This document shows, one piece after another, positions 31,950 to 38,843 of a stretch of 38,843 bases of DNA. The notes under the pieces are model-generated. The model did no database searches and was not told where the DNA came from. It worked only from the letters and a program-made list of their open reading frames with translations. A program made the translations under genes and the position numbers. Numbering within the stretch: the first letter of the stretch is position 1; every line of letters begins with the position of its first letter. Source of the DNA: Clostridiales bacterium (GTDB lineage: Bacteria; Bacillota; Clostridia; Oscillospirales; Acutalibacteraceae); the NCBI GenBank assembly GCA_021199275.1, contig JAJQIJ010000012.1, positions 1 to 38,843 on the forward strand. The letters run 5' to 3'.

Positions 31950-33217
31950 AAACTGTGACTTCCTCTATTTTGGGCGAAAAATATTATGAAATAAACCACA
32001 ATTCAGGGCTTAAAATATTTGTAATGCCCAAAGAAAATTATAAATCAACCTATGCGGTTTTCGGCACAAAATACGGCTCTATTGACAATTGCTTTAAGGA
32101 AAATGAAAGCGCTGATTTTGCGCCTGTGCCTGAAGGAATTGCCCATTTTTTAGAGCATAAGTTGTTTGAAAATGAAGAAATAGACGCTTTTGAAAGATAT
32201 GCAAAAACTGGCGCTTCTGCAAACGCATATACCTCATTTGACAAAACCTGTTATCTGTTTCAGTGCAGCGACAAATTTGCAGACAATTTGAAAATTTTGC
32301 TTGACTTTGTTACGCACCCTTATTTTACTGAAAAAACCGTGCAAAAGGAACAGGGTATAATCGGCCAGGAAATCACCATGTATTACGATGTGCCGTCATG
32401 GATGAGCACGTTTTACCTGCTAAGATGTCTTTACAAAAACCACCCTGTAAAAATTGATATTGCGGGCACATGTGCCAGCATTGCTAAAATTACGGACAAG
32501 CTGCTTTATAAATGCTATAACACATTTTATAATTTAAACAATATGGCGCTGGCGGTTGTAGGTAATGTAAATGTTGACGAAGTTGTTGCAATATGCGATG
32601 AAATGCTTGAAAAGTCGCCCGATTTCACCGCAGTGCGCGCTTTTGACAAGGAGCCTGATGAAATTGTAAAGCCATATGACGAATATTGCCTTGACGTCGG
32701 CATACCCGTGTTTTCGTTTGGCTATAAAGAAAAATGCGAAAATCCGGTGCAGTCATTAGAAAAGCTTTGTGAAGTTGAGGTGTTGCTTGAAATTATAGCC
32801 GGCAAAACATCGCCGCTTTACACAAATCTGCTCAGCGACGGGCTTATAAACAACAGCTTTTCAAAAGAATATTTTGTTGGCCACGGCTATGAAGCCGTGT
32901 TGTTTGACGGTGAAAGCAATTCGCCAGAAACCGTTGCCGCCGAAATAAAAAAAGAAATTGCGCGGCTAAAAAAAGACGGCATTGACTCAGCCGTGTTTGA
33001 ATGCGCGCGCCGCAGTATTTACGGCGGTGAAATTATGGCTTACAACGACATAGACGAACTGGCAAATATGTTTGTGGGCGACTATTTTCAAGGCTTCAAG
33101 CCGTTTGATGTTATTGAAACTTACCGTAATTTGAAAAAAGAAGATGTTGAAAAGCACCTTGATTCAATGCTAAGGGAAGATTACAGCGCGCTTGCCGTTG
33201 TTAAAAAAGCTAAATAA
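31946..33217 (+). CDS. Zinc peptidase of the M16 family (YmfH/YfmH-like)
   Basis: A 423-aa predicted cytoplasmic metallopeptidase. The inverted zinc motif HFLEH (His67, Glu70, His71) and the downstream Glu in GQEITMYYD provide the active site. The conserved C-terminal region begins near VLLEIIAGKTSPLYTNLLSDGLI. It resembles B. subtilis YmfH, which some annotation systems link to EF-P 5-aminopentanol modification because of neighbouring ymfI; no ymfI or EF-P gene is present here. Coupled by a 4-nt overlap to the inactive homologue upstream, and followed 31 nt later by lgt. Confidence 0.9.
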   Translation: MKTVTSSILGEKYYEINHNSGLKIFVMPKENYKSTYAVFGTKYGSIDNCFKENESADFAPVPEGIAHFLEHKLFENEEIDAFERYAKTGASANAYTSFDKTCYLFQCSDKFADNLKILLDFVTHPYFTEKTVQKEQGIIGQEITMYYDVPSWMSTFYLLRCLYKNHPVKIDIAGTCASIAKITDKLLYKCYNTFYNLNNMALAVVGNVNVDEVVAICDEMLEKSPDFTAVRAFDKEPDEIVKPYDEYCLDVGIPVFSFGYKEKCENPVQSLEKLCEVEVLLEIIAGKTSPLYTNLLSDGLINNSFSKEYFVGHGYEAVLFDGESNSPETVAAEIKKEIARLKKDGIDSAVFECARRSIYGGEIMAYNDIDELANMFVGDYFQGFKPFDVIETYRNLKKEDVEKHLDSMLREDYSALAVVKKAK

Positions 33218-33248
33218 TTTCAAAATCTTTTTGAAAGGAATATATTTT

Positions 33249-34247
33249 ATGAGCGATTACACAGTGGTTTATTTTGACGGGCTCGGCGTCAGCTTTAACA
33301 TACCGTCTGTTGCGTTCACTATAGGCTCTTATGAAGTTAAATGGTATGGCATTATAATTGCATTTGGATTTATGTTGGCAGTGCTTTATGGCGGCAGAAT
33401 GGCATATAAATGGAAAATGAGCCTTGACGGCATGACTGACGTGCTGCTTTGGGGCCTTGTTTTCGGCATTATAGGCGCAAGGGCATATTATGTTATTTTT
33501 GAGTGGGACTATTATTCCGTGCACCCGTCAGAAATATTGGCTATATGGAACGGCGGCATAGCAATATACGGTGGCATTATCGGCGCGTTTATCGGGGCTG
33601 CAATCGGGTGCAAAATCGGAAAAATAGATTTCAGAAACCTGCTTGACTTGGGTGCTTTGGGCCTGCTTATAGGGCAGGGAATAGGCCGCTGGGGCAATTT
33701 CTTTAACCAAGAGGCGTTCGGCACCAACACAGACACAGCGCTTTTCCGCATGTGGAGCACTAAAATAAGAGACGCGCTGGAAGCTAACCAAGCAGAGCTT
33801 TTATCTAAAGGGGTAGAGGTAGACCCCGCAAAGGCTGTGCACCCGACTTTTCTTTATGAAAGCATATGGTGCATATTGCTATTTTTCGCCTTGCATTACG
33901 TTGTAAAAAAACACAGAAAGTTCAAAGGCGAAATATTTTTGCTTTACGGCATTTTCTATGGGCTTGAAAGGGCCGTTGTTGAAGGCATGCGAACAGACAG
34001 CCTTTACATAGGTTCCAGTAATATTCGCTCAAGTCAGCTTTTGTCATTAATAATTGTTGTTTTGTTTACAATAAGGCTTATTTCAATGTTTATTCAATTA
34101 AAGCGCGGCACTCTGGGCAGGCAATACCAATTAAACCCGCCGCCTCTCAGGGAAGCTTTTGCCCCGGTCCAGGGCGACTACAAATATTCAGCCGGCGCAG
34201 TCAGCGCGGCGGCTACTGACTTTTTTTGCGTTAAATCAATTAAATAG
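33249..34247 (+). CDS. lgt: Prolipoprotein diacylglyceryl transferase
   Basis: A 332-aa polytopic membrane enzyme transferring diacylglycerol from phosphatidylglycerol to the lipobox cysteine of prolipoproteins. The Lgt signature appears as GQGIGRWGNFFNQEAFG, with the essential Arg and Asn, and WYGIIIAFGFMLA near the N-terminus matches the first family helix. About seven membrane segments. The last 35 residues are a hydrophilic tail longer than usual. ATG 33249 follows AAAGGA; a longer in-frame start at 33192 overlaps the peptidase gene and has no such site. It lies 11 nt before folD. Confidence 0.94.
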   Translation: MSDYTVVYFDGLGVSFNIPSVAFTIGSYEVKWYGIIIAFGFMLAVLYGGRMAYKWKMSLDGMTDVLLWGLVFGIIGARAYYVIFEWDYYSVHPSEILAIWNGGIAIYGGIIGAFIGAAIGCKIGKIDFRNLLDLGALGLLIGQGIGRWGNFFNQEAFGTNTDTALFRMWSTKIRDALEANQAELLSKGVEVDPAKAVHPTFLYESIWCILLFFALHYVVKKHRKFKGEIFLLYGIFYGLERAVVEGMRTDSLYIGSSNIRSSQLLSLIIVVLFTIRLISMFIQLKRGTLGRQYQLNPPPLREAFAPVQGDYKYSAGAVSAAATDFFCVKSIK

Positions 34248-34258
34248 GGGGAATTGAT

Positions 34259-35113
34259 ATGAATATAATTGACGGTAAAGCAGTTTCTGCGGCAGTTCGC
34301 AGCAGAATTGCAAATGAAACGGCAAAGCTGAAAAATATGGGGGTAACGCCCGGCCTTGCCGTTATAATTGTCGGTAATGACAGCGCGTCTCAGGTGTATG
34401 TTAGAAATAAAGAAAAAGCCTGCGCAGATGTAGGCTTTTATAGCGAAAAATTCGCCCTGCCTGAAAACACCACACAGGCTCAGCTTAATGCGCTGGTTGA
34501 AAGCTTGAACGAACGAAAAGACATAAACGGCATTTTGTGCCAGCTGCCCCTGCCGCCGCACCTTGACGACAAGGCGGTAATCAACCTGATTCGCCCTGAC
34601 AAAGACGTTGACTGTTTTCACCCTGTAAATGTAGGCGCCGTAATGATTGGCGACTATAATTATCTTCCGTGCACCCCCGCCGGCGTAATGGAACTTATTC
34701 ATTCAACAGGCGTTTCGGTGGAATCAAAAAAGGCTGTTGTTATTGGCAGGTCTAACATAGTCGGCAAGCCGATGGCCATGCTGCTTTTACATGAAAACGC
34801 AACTGTTGAAATTGCGCATTCAAAAACAAAAAACCTTGCCGAAATTACCAAAACGGCAGATATAATTGTTGCGGCAGTCGGGCGCGCCAAGTTTTTGAAA
34901 GCTGATATGGTTAAAGACGGCGCTGTTGTCATTGATGTCGGCATGAACAGAGACGAAAACGGCAAGCTTTGCGGCGATATTGACTTTAGCGGCGTTGCGC
35001 CGAAATGTTCATATATAACCCCGGTTCCGGGCGGGGTGGGGCCCATGACAATAGCAATGCTTATGCAAAACACACTGAGTGCGGCAAAAGTGCAAAACAA
35101 CTTAACCAAATAA
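34259..35113 (+). CDS. folD: Methylenetetrahydrofolate dehydrogenase/cyclohydrolase
   Basis: A 284-aa bifunctional cytoplasmic enzyme interconverting 5,10-methylene-, methenyl- and 10-formyl-tetrahydrofolate. The catalytic YVRNKEKAC (Tyr and Lys), the QLPLPPHLD segment, the NADP-binding VIGRSNIVGKPMA, and the C-terminal PVPGGVGPMTIAMLMQNT are all present. Length is typical. ATG 34259 follows AGGGGGA. Last gene of the probable M16-M16-lgt-folD operon, closed by the bidirectional terminator at 35219. Confidence 0.96.
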   Translation: MNIIDGKAVSAAVRSRIANETAKLKNMGVTPGLAVIIVGNDSASQVYVRNKEKACADVGFYSEKFALPENTTQAQLNALVESLNERKDINGILCQLPLPPHLDDKAVINLIRPDKDVDCFHPVNVGAVMIGDYNYLPCTPAGVMELIHSTGVSVESKKAVVIGRSNIVGKPMAMLLLHENATVEIAHSKTKNLAEITKTADIIVAAVGRAKFLKADMVKDGAVVIDVGMNRDENGKLCGDIDFSGVAPKCSYITPVPGGVGPMTIAMLMQNTLSAAKVQNNLTK

Positions 35114-35218
35114 TGTGAAAATATTCCAAAAACAGGGCGGTAAAGTTCAATGCCGGAATCCTGATATGACACCAACTTCTTAAATTGGGTCTTTAGCCCG
35201 AACATCAACATTTTGAAT

Positions 35219-35266
35219 AAAAAGCCGTAACGAATGCATAACCAAAAACATTCGTTACGGCTTTTT
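35219..35266. terminator. Bidirectional terminator
   Basis: A perfect 18-bp stem (35219-35236 with 35249-35266), beginning AAAAAGCCGTAACG and ending GGCTTTTT, loop of 12 nt. It separates folD from the convergent oxidoreductase gene. Confidence 0.92.
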
Positions 35267-35305
35267 AACTAAAGACGCCTGAAAATTTCAGCGCTTAAAA
35301 TTGTG

Positions 35306-36613
35306 TTAAAATTCAACTTTTATGGGTTTGCCGCCGTTTTCGCGTGATTCGTCTGCAAGATAAACAGACAGGTGGCCGGCTACTGAATCAAAAATTGACG
35401 TGCATGCAAGGCTTGGGTTTTCGCCGCGCAAAAATGACACAAAATCTTCTGCCAGTCTTTCATCGCCGCCGCCGTGGCCGCCGTATGCGCCAACCATATC
35501 GCCGCTTACCTTTAAGTCAACCTCTTCAACATCGCATTCTTCGTTGTGCGCGTTCGGAGACGGGTTGATTTTCAGCACGGTGAATTTTGACTCTTCAAAA
35601 TTGCCGAAAATTTCACCCTTTGTGCCCACTATATGTATTTGCCTGCGCGGCTCTGCCGAACCGCCCACCATGTTGTGCGTTCCTGTTGCGCCGGAAGCGA
35701 AGTTTATAAGCACAGACTGGTGGTCAACAACATTATTGTCGCATTTATAAATACAGCGCGCATATGGGCTGTCTGATTTCATAAGATTAATTTTGTCTTC
35801 AATAGTCGGGTTTTCTATGTGCTCAAGCGCGTCCCACACATAAAACGACCATCTGTCAGGGTGGTCAATATAAAGGCGCTTTGTAGAAAAGTCGCATGTG
35901 TCAACAAGAGGGCAGTCTTTCATGCAAATTGTGCCGGCATTTTTCGGCGCGTTTTCAGGCTTAAACTGAAATTTGCTGCCGAAAGAGCTAATTGAAGTCG
36001 GCCGGGTTTTAGACATCATCCACATAATTATGTCAAGGTCATGGCAGCATTTTGCCAGCAGCATTGATGTGTGGCATTTGTCTGAATTGGCCCATTTGCC
36101 GCGTATATATGAAGTCGACAGGTGGTGGTAACTTACATGTTCTGTGGTTTGAATATTAATTATGTCGCCTATTTCGCCGCTTGCCACTCTTTCTTTAATG
36201 CTGTAATAAAACGGCGTGTAACGCAGCACATGGCAAATCATAACCTTGCTGTTATTTTTTTTAGCGCATTCAACAAGGCGGCGCATTTCGCTTTCATTAA
36301 CGGCAAACGGCTTTTCAAGCAGCATGTCATAACCTGCGTTCAATAGAGGAACAGACGTTTCAACATGCGCTTCGTCCATAGTGCCGTTTATAACCGCGTC
36401 TGCCAGCTTGCCGCGAACTGCAAGCTCGTCTGCCGATTCAAAGCACATGTCTTCGCCAAAGCCGAAATATTCCATGGCTTTTTTTCGCCTTACAGGGTTT
36501 GGGTCTGCCACACCCACTATTTTAAGCAGCTCAGGGTTTGTTTTCGCCAGCTCACTGTAAACGAATGCGCGGTGCCCCGCGCCGACAATAATTGCAGTAA
36601 TAGGTTGTGCCAT
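35306..36613 (-). CDS. Gfo/Idh/MocA-family oxidoreductase
   Basis: A 435-aa NAD(P)-dependent sugar-type dehydrogenase, substrate unknown. The N-terminal Rossmann fold reads IIVGAGHRA (about 8-16), a variant of GxGxxG. EKPFAV holds the catalytic Lys, and CCHDLDIIMWM gives the His/Asp pair. An insertion with Cys at CMKDCPLVDTC (about 230-240), followed by an aromatic-rich stretch, is seen in a subgroup of this family and may bind metal. ATG 36613 has GGAGG. It is monocistronic with a near-consensus promoter and a long structured leader. It is clearly diverged from the iolG copy at 15242. Confidence 0.85.
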   Translation of the reverse strand: MAQPITAIIVGAGHRAFVYSELAKTNPELLKIVGVADPNPVRRKKAMEYFGFGEDMCFESADELAVRGKLADAVINGTMDEAHVETSVPLLNAGYDMLLEKPFAVNESEMRRLVECAKKNNSKVMICHVLRYTPFYYSIKERVASGEIGDIINIQTTEHVSYHHLSTSYIRGKWANSDKCHTSMLLAKCCHDLDIIMWMMSKTRPTSISSFGSKFQFKPENAPKNAGTICMKDCPLVDTCDFSTKRLYIDHPDRWSFYVWDALEHIENPTIEDKINLMKSDSPYARCIYKCDNNVVDHQSVLINFASGATGTHNMVGGSAEPRRQIHIVGTKGEIFGNFEESKFTVLKINPSPNAHNEECDVEEVDLKVSGDMVGAYGGHGGGDERLAEDFVSFLRGENPSLACTSIFDSVAGHLSVYLADESRENGGKPIKVEF

Positions 36614-36750
36614 AGTTTAACCTCCGTAACCAAGTGCTTTAAATAATTAAAAATGTGCCGAAGAAAAGGCAAAAATCAAGCCCTAAACAGCCTAAAGTTT
36701 TTTCAGGCAAATTGAGCCCGCACAGTCTTCCGGGGCACATCTCGCAAAAT

Positions 36751-36779
36751 ATTATATACAAGTTCAGTGTAAATTTCAA
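36751..36779 (-). promoter_or_regulatory. Promoter of the Gfo/Idh/MocA gene
   Basis: Minus strand TTGAAA (36779-36774), 17 nt, TATAAT (36756-36751). The leader to the ATG at 36613 is about 130 nt. Confidence 0.8.
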
Positions 36780-36839
36780 TAGCTAATTTACTAATATTAA
36801 CTAAAAATCAGCCCTGCTTTTCAGCGCGCTTATTAGTTG

Positions 36840-36884
36840 TTGAAAAAGTTTTTTCAGTGTGTTATAATTTAGGCAAGAAATGTT
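36840..36884 (+). promoter_or_regulatory. Promoter of the 36975 gene with a shared start segment
   Basis: TTGAAA (36840-36845), 17 nt, TATAAT (36863-36868). From 36862 to 36884 the sequence is identical at 22 of 23 positions to 2961-2983 at the queT promoter, covering the -10, the start site and the first transcribed bases. Confidence 0.8.
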
Positions 36885-36974
36885 TCGCTTTTAATCAGCG
36901 GGGCGTGCGTTTCACGCTGCTGTTACAGCACACAAAAGTTTATTAAAACGTTTGCTGAAAGGTTATGTGATATT

Positions 36975-37532
36975 ATGCTTGACGAAAATAACAACAGGCT
37001 TGACAGCCCGCTGGTGGTGCACAAAGCAACAGACGCTTCATATGCCGACACCGCCGGAACTGTTGACATTGAAAGCACGCATATTGACGATGAAGACAAG
37101 CCCACGCTCGAGCGCCACCGTTATAAGAAAGTAAAAAAGAAAAGCCGCGCGCCATATATTCTGATTGCCGTCATTTTAATTGCCGCCCTTTTTGTCGGGC
37201 TATATTACGGCGGGGTGTTTACTTCAAACGAAGAAAAAACCACTGAAGCTGTAAGCAAAAGCAGCTACACCACCACAGAGGAAAATAAATTTGAGGGAAT
37301 TATAACCGTAAAAGGCACATATGTGTTTTTTGAGGGCGAAGAGGTAGACGGAATCAAGGGCCTTGAAAGGTGCATAAAATACCTTGATGCCGGCACTCAT
37401 TTCACTGTGCAAGACGAAAAGGCCGACTCTTCATTTTTAAATAACGACATAGTGTCGCTTTTGCAGCAATATGACATTGATTATGACATTGAATATATAG
37501 TGTCAAGCGGGCTTACAAGCCAATATGAATAA
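36975..37532 (+). CDS. Single-pass membrane protein of unknown function
   Basis: A 185-aa protein, not recognised. It has an acidic cytoplasmic N-terminus (about 1-45), a basic stretch (RHRYKKVKKKSR), one transmembrane helix (about 60-79), a Thr/Ser-rich external linker, and a C-terminal domain (about 105-175) with an alternating beta/alpha pattern. The pattern (ITVKGTYVFFEGEEVDG, then LERCIKYL, then SLLQQYDIDYDIEYI) is vaguely like ExbD-type periplasmic domains, but there is no partner ExbB and the match is only at fold level. ATG 36975 has GAAAGG about 12 nt upstream. Monocistronic with its own promoter and a hairpin after it. Confidence 0.75.
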   Translation: MLDENNNRLDSPLVVHKATDASYADTAGTVDIESTHIDDEDKPTLERHRYKKVKKKSRAPYILIAVILIAALFVGLYYGGVFTSNEEKTTEAVSKSSYTTTEENKFEGIITVKGTYVFFEGEEVDGIKGLERCIKYLDAGTHFTVQDEKADSSFLNNDIVSLLQQYDIDYDIEYIVSSGLTSQYE

Positions 37533-37550
37533 AAAATAAGTTATGCAAGA

Positions 37551-37587
37551 AATGTCCCCCGCCGCTATAAGCGGCGGGGGACATTTT
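37551..37587 (+). terminator. Very stable hairpin after the 36975 gene
   Basis: A perfect 15-bp stem, AATGTCCCCCGCCGC (37551-37565) with its complement (37571-37585). The T-tract is short, so it may act as a terminator or as a structured 3' end. Confidence 0.65.
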
Positions 37588-37588
37588 G

Positions 37589-37621
37589 AATGAGCGGTGA
37601 CTACAATTTCCCGCTGGGGGC
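37589..37621 (+). repeat. Conserved intergenic 33-mer, copy 2
   Basis: It matches 30560-30592 at 26 of 33 positions. AGCGG (37593-37597) can pair with CCGCT (37611-37615). The next stem GGGGCG (37617-37622) with CGCCCC (37633-37638) follows directly. Like copy 1, it comes just after a terminator-type hairpin. Confidence 0.55.
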
Positions 37622-37670
37622 GCAGCGGCTGTCGCCCCAAGTTGAATAACGGGCAAGCCCTTATTGAAAC

Positions 37671-37696
37671 GCAGTCTTAACAGGGCTGCATTTTTT
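37671..37696 (+). terminator. Second terminator-like hairpin
   Basis: GCAGTC (37671-37676) with GGCTGC (37684-37689), one G-U, then A and six T. It lies 139 nt past the 36975 gene and would end any RNA covering the structured region 37533-37670. Confidence 0.65.
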
Positions 37697-37786
37697 GTGC
37701 GGTTTAAAAATTATTGTAAGCGAAACAAGCTTGCCGCCATAGCGTTCCAATGCTGCTATAATTTAACAGCGCAGGTTTGTAAAAAA

Positions 37787-38227
37787 TCAAACGGGTAAAT
37801 TCTTATATGCCTCTACAGCAAGCGAGTCACAGCGTTCGTTATATTTGTTATTGTTATGCCCCTTGACCCAAGAAAATTCAACCTTATGAATTTCCAAAAG
37901 CTCTAAAAGGCGCTGCCACAAATCAACATTGAGAGCCGGCTTTTTGTCCGCCTTTTTCCATGAATTTTTTTGCCACGAATAAACCCAGCCCTTATTTACG
38001 GCGTCGCAAACATATTTTGAATCTGTTTTCAGCAGCACGCTGCACGGCTCTTTCAGAGCTTCCAAGGCTTTTATAACGGCAGTAAGCTCCATTCTGTTAT
38101 TTGTGGTGCTTTCGTCAGCGCCGCTCATTTCTTTTTCTACAGAGTTATAAATAAGCACCGCGCCCCAGCCGCCTTTTCCGGGGTTGCCGCTGCAAGCGCC
38201 GTCTGTGTAAATTTTAACGTTTTTCAT
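37787..38227 (-). CDS. rnhA: Ribonuclease HI
   Basis: A 146-aa enzyme degrading the RNA strand of RNA-DNA hybrids. All catalytic residues of the E. coli-type enzyme are present: Asp9 ([11 protein letters not shown]), Glu47 (NRMEL), Asp69 (KTDSKY), and His124 and Asp134 ([14 protein letters not shown]). It has the basic protrusion ([15 protein letters not shown]) of the E. coli type. No hybrid-binding domain, so it is the short HI form. ATG 38227 gives the family-typical N-terminus. Tentative promoter at 38339-38367. Confidence 0.96.
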   Translation of the reverse strand: MKNVKIYTDGACSGNPGKGGWGAVLIYNSVEKEMSGADESTTNNRMELTAVIKALEALKEPCSVLLKTDSKYVCDAVNKGWVYSWQKNSWKKADKKPALNVDLWQRLLELLEIHKVEFSWVKGHNNNKYNERCDSLAVEAYKNLPV

Positions 38228-38338
38228 TTTTTACCCTTTACTGATTTTAACTATGCAAGTTTATTTGAACGCCCTATTTTGCAATTGCCCGCGTGTCGGA
38301 GCGGAGCTTTAAAAAGTAATTTGTTTTTTATTAAGCAT

Positions 38339-38367
38339 AATGTATATTTTAACATTACCGCGGTCAA
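38339..38367 (-). promoter_or_regulatory. Tentative rnhA promoter
   Basis: Minus strand TTGACC (38367-38362), 17 nt, TACATT (38344-38339). The -10 is a weak match. Confidence 0.4.
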
Positions 38368-38471
38368 TAATCAATATGTAAGGCGTCGGAAATTAAATAT
38401 AACTTAGGGGGTATGTTCCCCCGGCTCTGGCGGCGGCAGGTACTATTAATGCCGCTGTTAAAATAATGTGC

Positions 38472-38500
38472 TTGACATTGAGTCTGAAATTATTTATTAT
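38472..38500 (+). promoter_or_regulatory. Promoter of rnj
   Basis: TTGACA (38472-38477), 17 nt, TATTAT (38495-38500). Leader of about 80 nt. Confidence 0.8.
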
Positions 38501-38531
38501 ATATATACTGAATTAAGTACGGAAAAAATAC

Positions 38532-38566
38532 GGGCGCCGCCGGGAATTACATTCCCGGTGCAGCCC
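38532..38566 (+). promoter_or_regulatory. Leader hairpin before rnj
   Basis: CCGGGAA (38540-38546) pairs with TTCCCGG (38552-38558), enclosed by GGGC (38532-38535) with GCCC (38563-38566). It sits about 14 nt before the rnj SD AAGGAG and could control mRNA stability or translation. Confidence 0.5.
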
Positions 38567-38587
38567 TTGAATAAAAGGAGTTTTTTA

Positions 38588-38843
38588 ATGGCAAAACAGA
38601 ATAATACCGGCGAAAGGGGCGCGGGCGGAAAACGGAATTCCACCGTGCGCAAATACACCTATCGCAAGGTAAGCAGTAACCCCCGCCCGCAGGCAGACAG
38701 CAGGGTAAAGGCTGTGAAAATTGCATTTTTGGGCGGCATGAACGAAATAGGTAAAAACCTTACCCTGTTTGAATACGGCAACGATATGTTTATACTTGAC
38801 TGCGGTCTTGCATTTCCGGACCCGCAGCTGCTCGGTGTAGACA
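38588..38843 (+). CDS. rnj: Ribonuclease J (5' part, runs off the window)
   Basis: The first 85 codons of an RNase J-type metallo-beta-lactamase exo/endoribonuclease. The conserved start of the fold, FLGGMNEIGKNLTLFEYGNDMFILDCGLAFPD (split by a short turn), begins near residue 50. It follows a basic, Gly/Arg/Asn-rich tail of about 45 residues that is longer than in B. subtilis RNase J1. ATG 38588 follows AAGGAG. The catalytic HxHxDH motif lies beyond the window edge, so activity cannot be judged here. Confidence 0.88.
   Translation, partial: MAKQNNTGERGAGGKRNSTVRKYTYRKVSSNPRPQADSRVKAVKIAFLGGMNEIGKNLTLFEYGNDMFILDCGLAFPDPQLLGVD

Larger units (their letters stand above)
36614..36974. other. Divergent intergenic region, 361 bp, two structured leaders
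   Basis: No gene is seen. Minus-strand leader: TGTGCC/GGCACA (36654-36659 with 36734-36739) and GAAG/CTTC (36660-36663 with 36727-36730) close an 86-nt domain upstream of the oxidoreductase. Plus-strand leader: CAGC/GCTG (36896-36899 with 36919-36922) and GCGTG/CACGC (36903-36907 with 36913-36917). Divergent promoters lie between them. Confidence 0.6.
38228..38587. other. Divergent intergenic region, 360 bp
   Basis: No gene is seen. It contains the rnhA and rnj promoters and a GGGGG-(6 nt)-CCCCC hairpin near 38406-38421, similar in look to other G/C hairpins in this window. A longer GC-rich stretch (38420-38460) precedes the AT-rich rnj promoter. Confidence 0.55.

Noticed and set aside
34178..35211. 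Two minus-strand open frames of 174 and 170 codons opposite folD
   Set aside because: They mirror codons of folD and lgt and show no motifs. The real genes on the plus strand are certain.
37731..37762. Plus-strand promoter TTGCCG/TATAAT antisense to rnhA
   Set aside because: The spacer would be 20 nt, unlike the 17 nt at the other sites, and the TATAAT lies within a small GCTG/CAGC hairpin.
38406..38460. CRISPR array or tandem repeat in the GC-rich stretch before rnj
   Set aside because: There is only a single short inverted repeat. No regularly spaced direct repeats exist here or elsewhere in the window.

Overview
The window reads as a chromosomal core segment of an anaerobic Firmicute, most likely class Clostridia and probably a gut Oscillospiraceae/Ruminococcaceae-type organism. 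The reasons are a single-chain pyruvate:ferredoxin oxidoreductase, a UPF0735/PheB-type ACT protein, a YmfF/YmfH-like M16 peptidase pair, YitT, QueT, Lgt and RNase J, strong purine-rich ribosome binding sites, and near-consensus sigma-A promoters that nearly all have a 17-nt spacer. The genus assignment is inference. I saw no rRNA, tRNA, CRISPR array, insertion sequence, prophage or integrase.

Layout. 31-2891: a GPH-type sugar symporter and an S1 sulfatase, probably for sulfated glycans. 2892-3657: a QueT-type transporter behind a perfect promoter and a folded leader that looks like a preQ1 riboswitch. 3749-5293: a YitT membrane protein and, convergent to it, an acidic protein of unknown function. 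5479-11093: glutamine-dependent NAD synthetase and PFOR, each with a structured leader. 11219-14975 (minus): a TSCPD protein, a GH36-like glycosidase and a zinc-ribbon signal peptidase I. 15242-19104: the inositol genes iolG, iolD and iolE. 19287-20432 (minus): an AI-2E/PerM-family membrane protein. 20735-27853: aspartate-family amino acid genes (ACT regulator, hom, aspartokinase with an internal beta-subunit start), greA, a lysyl-tRNA synthetase with an unusual N-terminal fusion, and ilvD. 28012-30437: a lone Wzt/TagH-like ABC ATPase, a YfcE-like phosphoesterase (minus) and three tightly packed small genes of unknown function. 30669-35113: the M16 pair, lgt and folD. 35306-36613 (minus): a Gfo/Idh/MocA oxidoreductase. 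36975-37532: a single-pass membrane protein of unknown function. 37787-38227 (minus): RNase HI. 38588-end: the start of RNase J.

The genes fall into short operons separated by clear, often bidirectional, hairpin terminators. The main functional themes are sugar, sulfated-glycan and inositol use feeding central anaerobic metabolism (PFOR, NAD synthesis), the aspartate/lysine axis (hom, ask, lysS), and envelope or secretion functions (Lgt, signal peptidase, Wzt-like ATPase).

The most notable points are: (1) a tandem YegP/DUF1508-like domain fused to the N-terminus of LysRS; (2) a candidate preQ1 riboswitch before queT with an anti-Shine-Dalgarno segment; (3) a dispersed family of structured intergenic sequences, including a 33-nt segment that is 79% identical between 30560 and 37589 and a 23-nt promoter/start segment shared between 2961 and 36862; (4) an internal translation start in aspartokinase; and (5) several unrecognised small genes. 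Nothing here is a clear previously undescribed defence or mobile system. The RNA-level signals and the LysRS fusion are the best leads.
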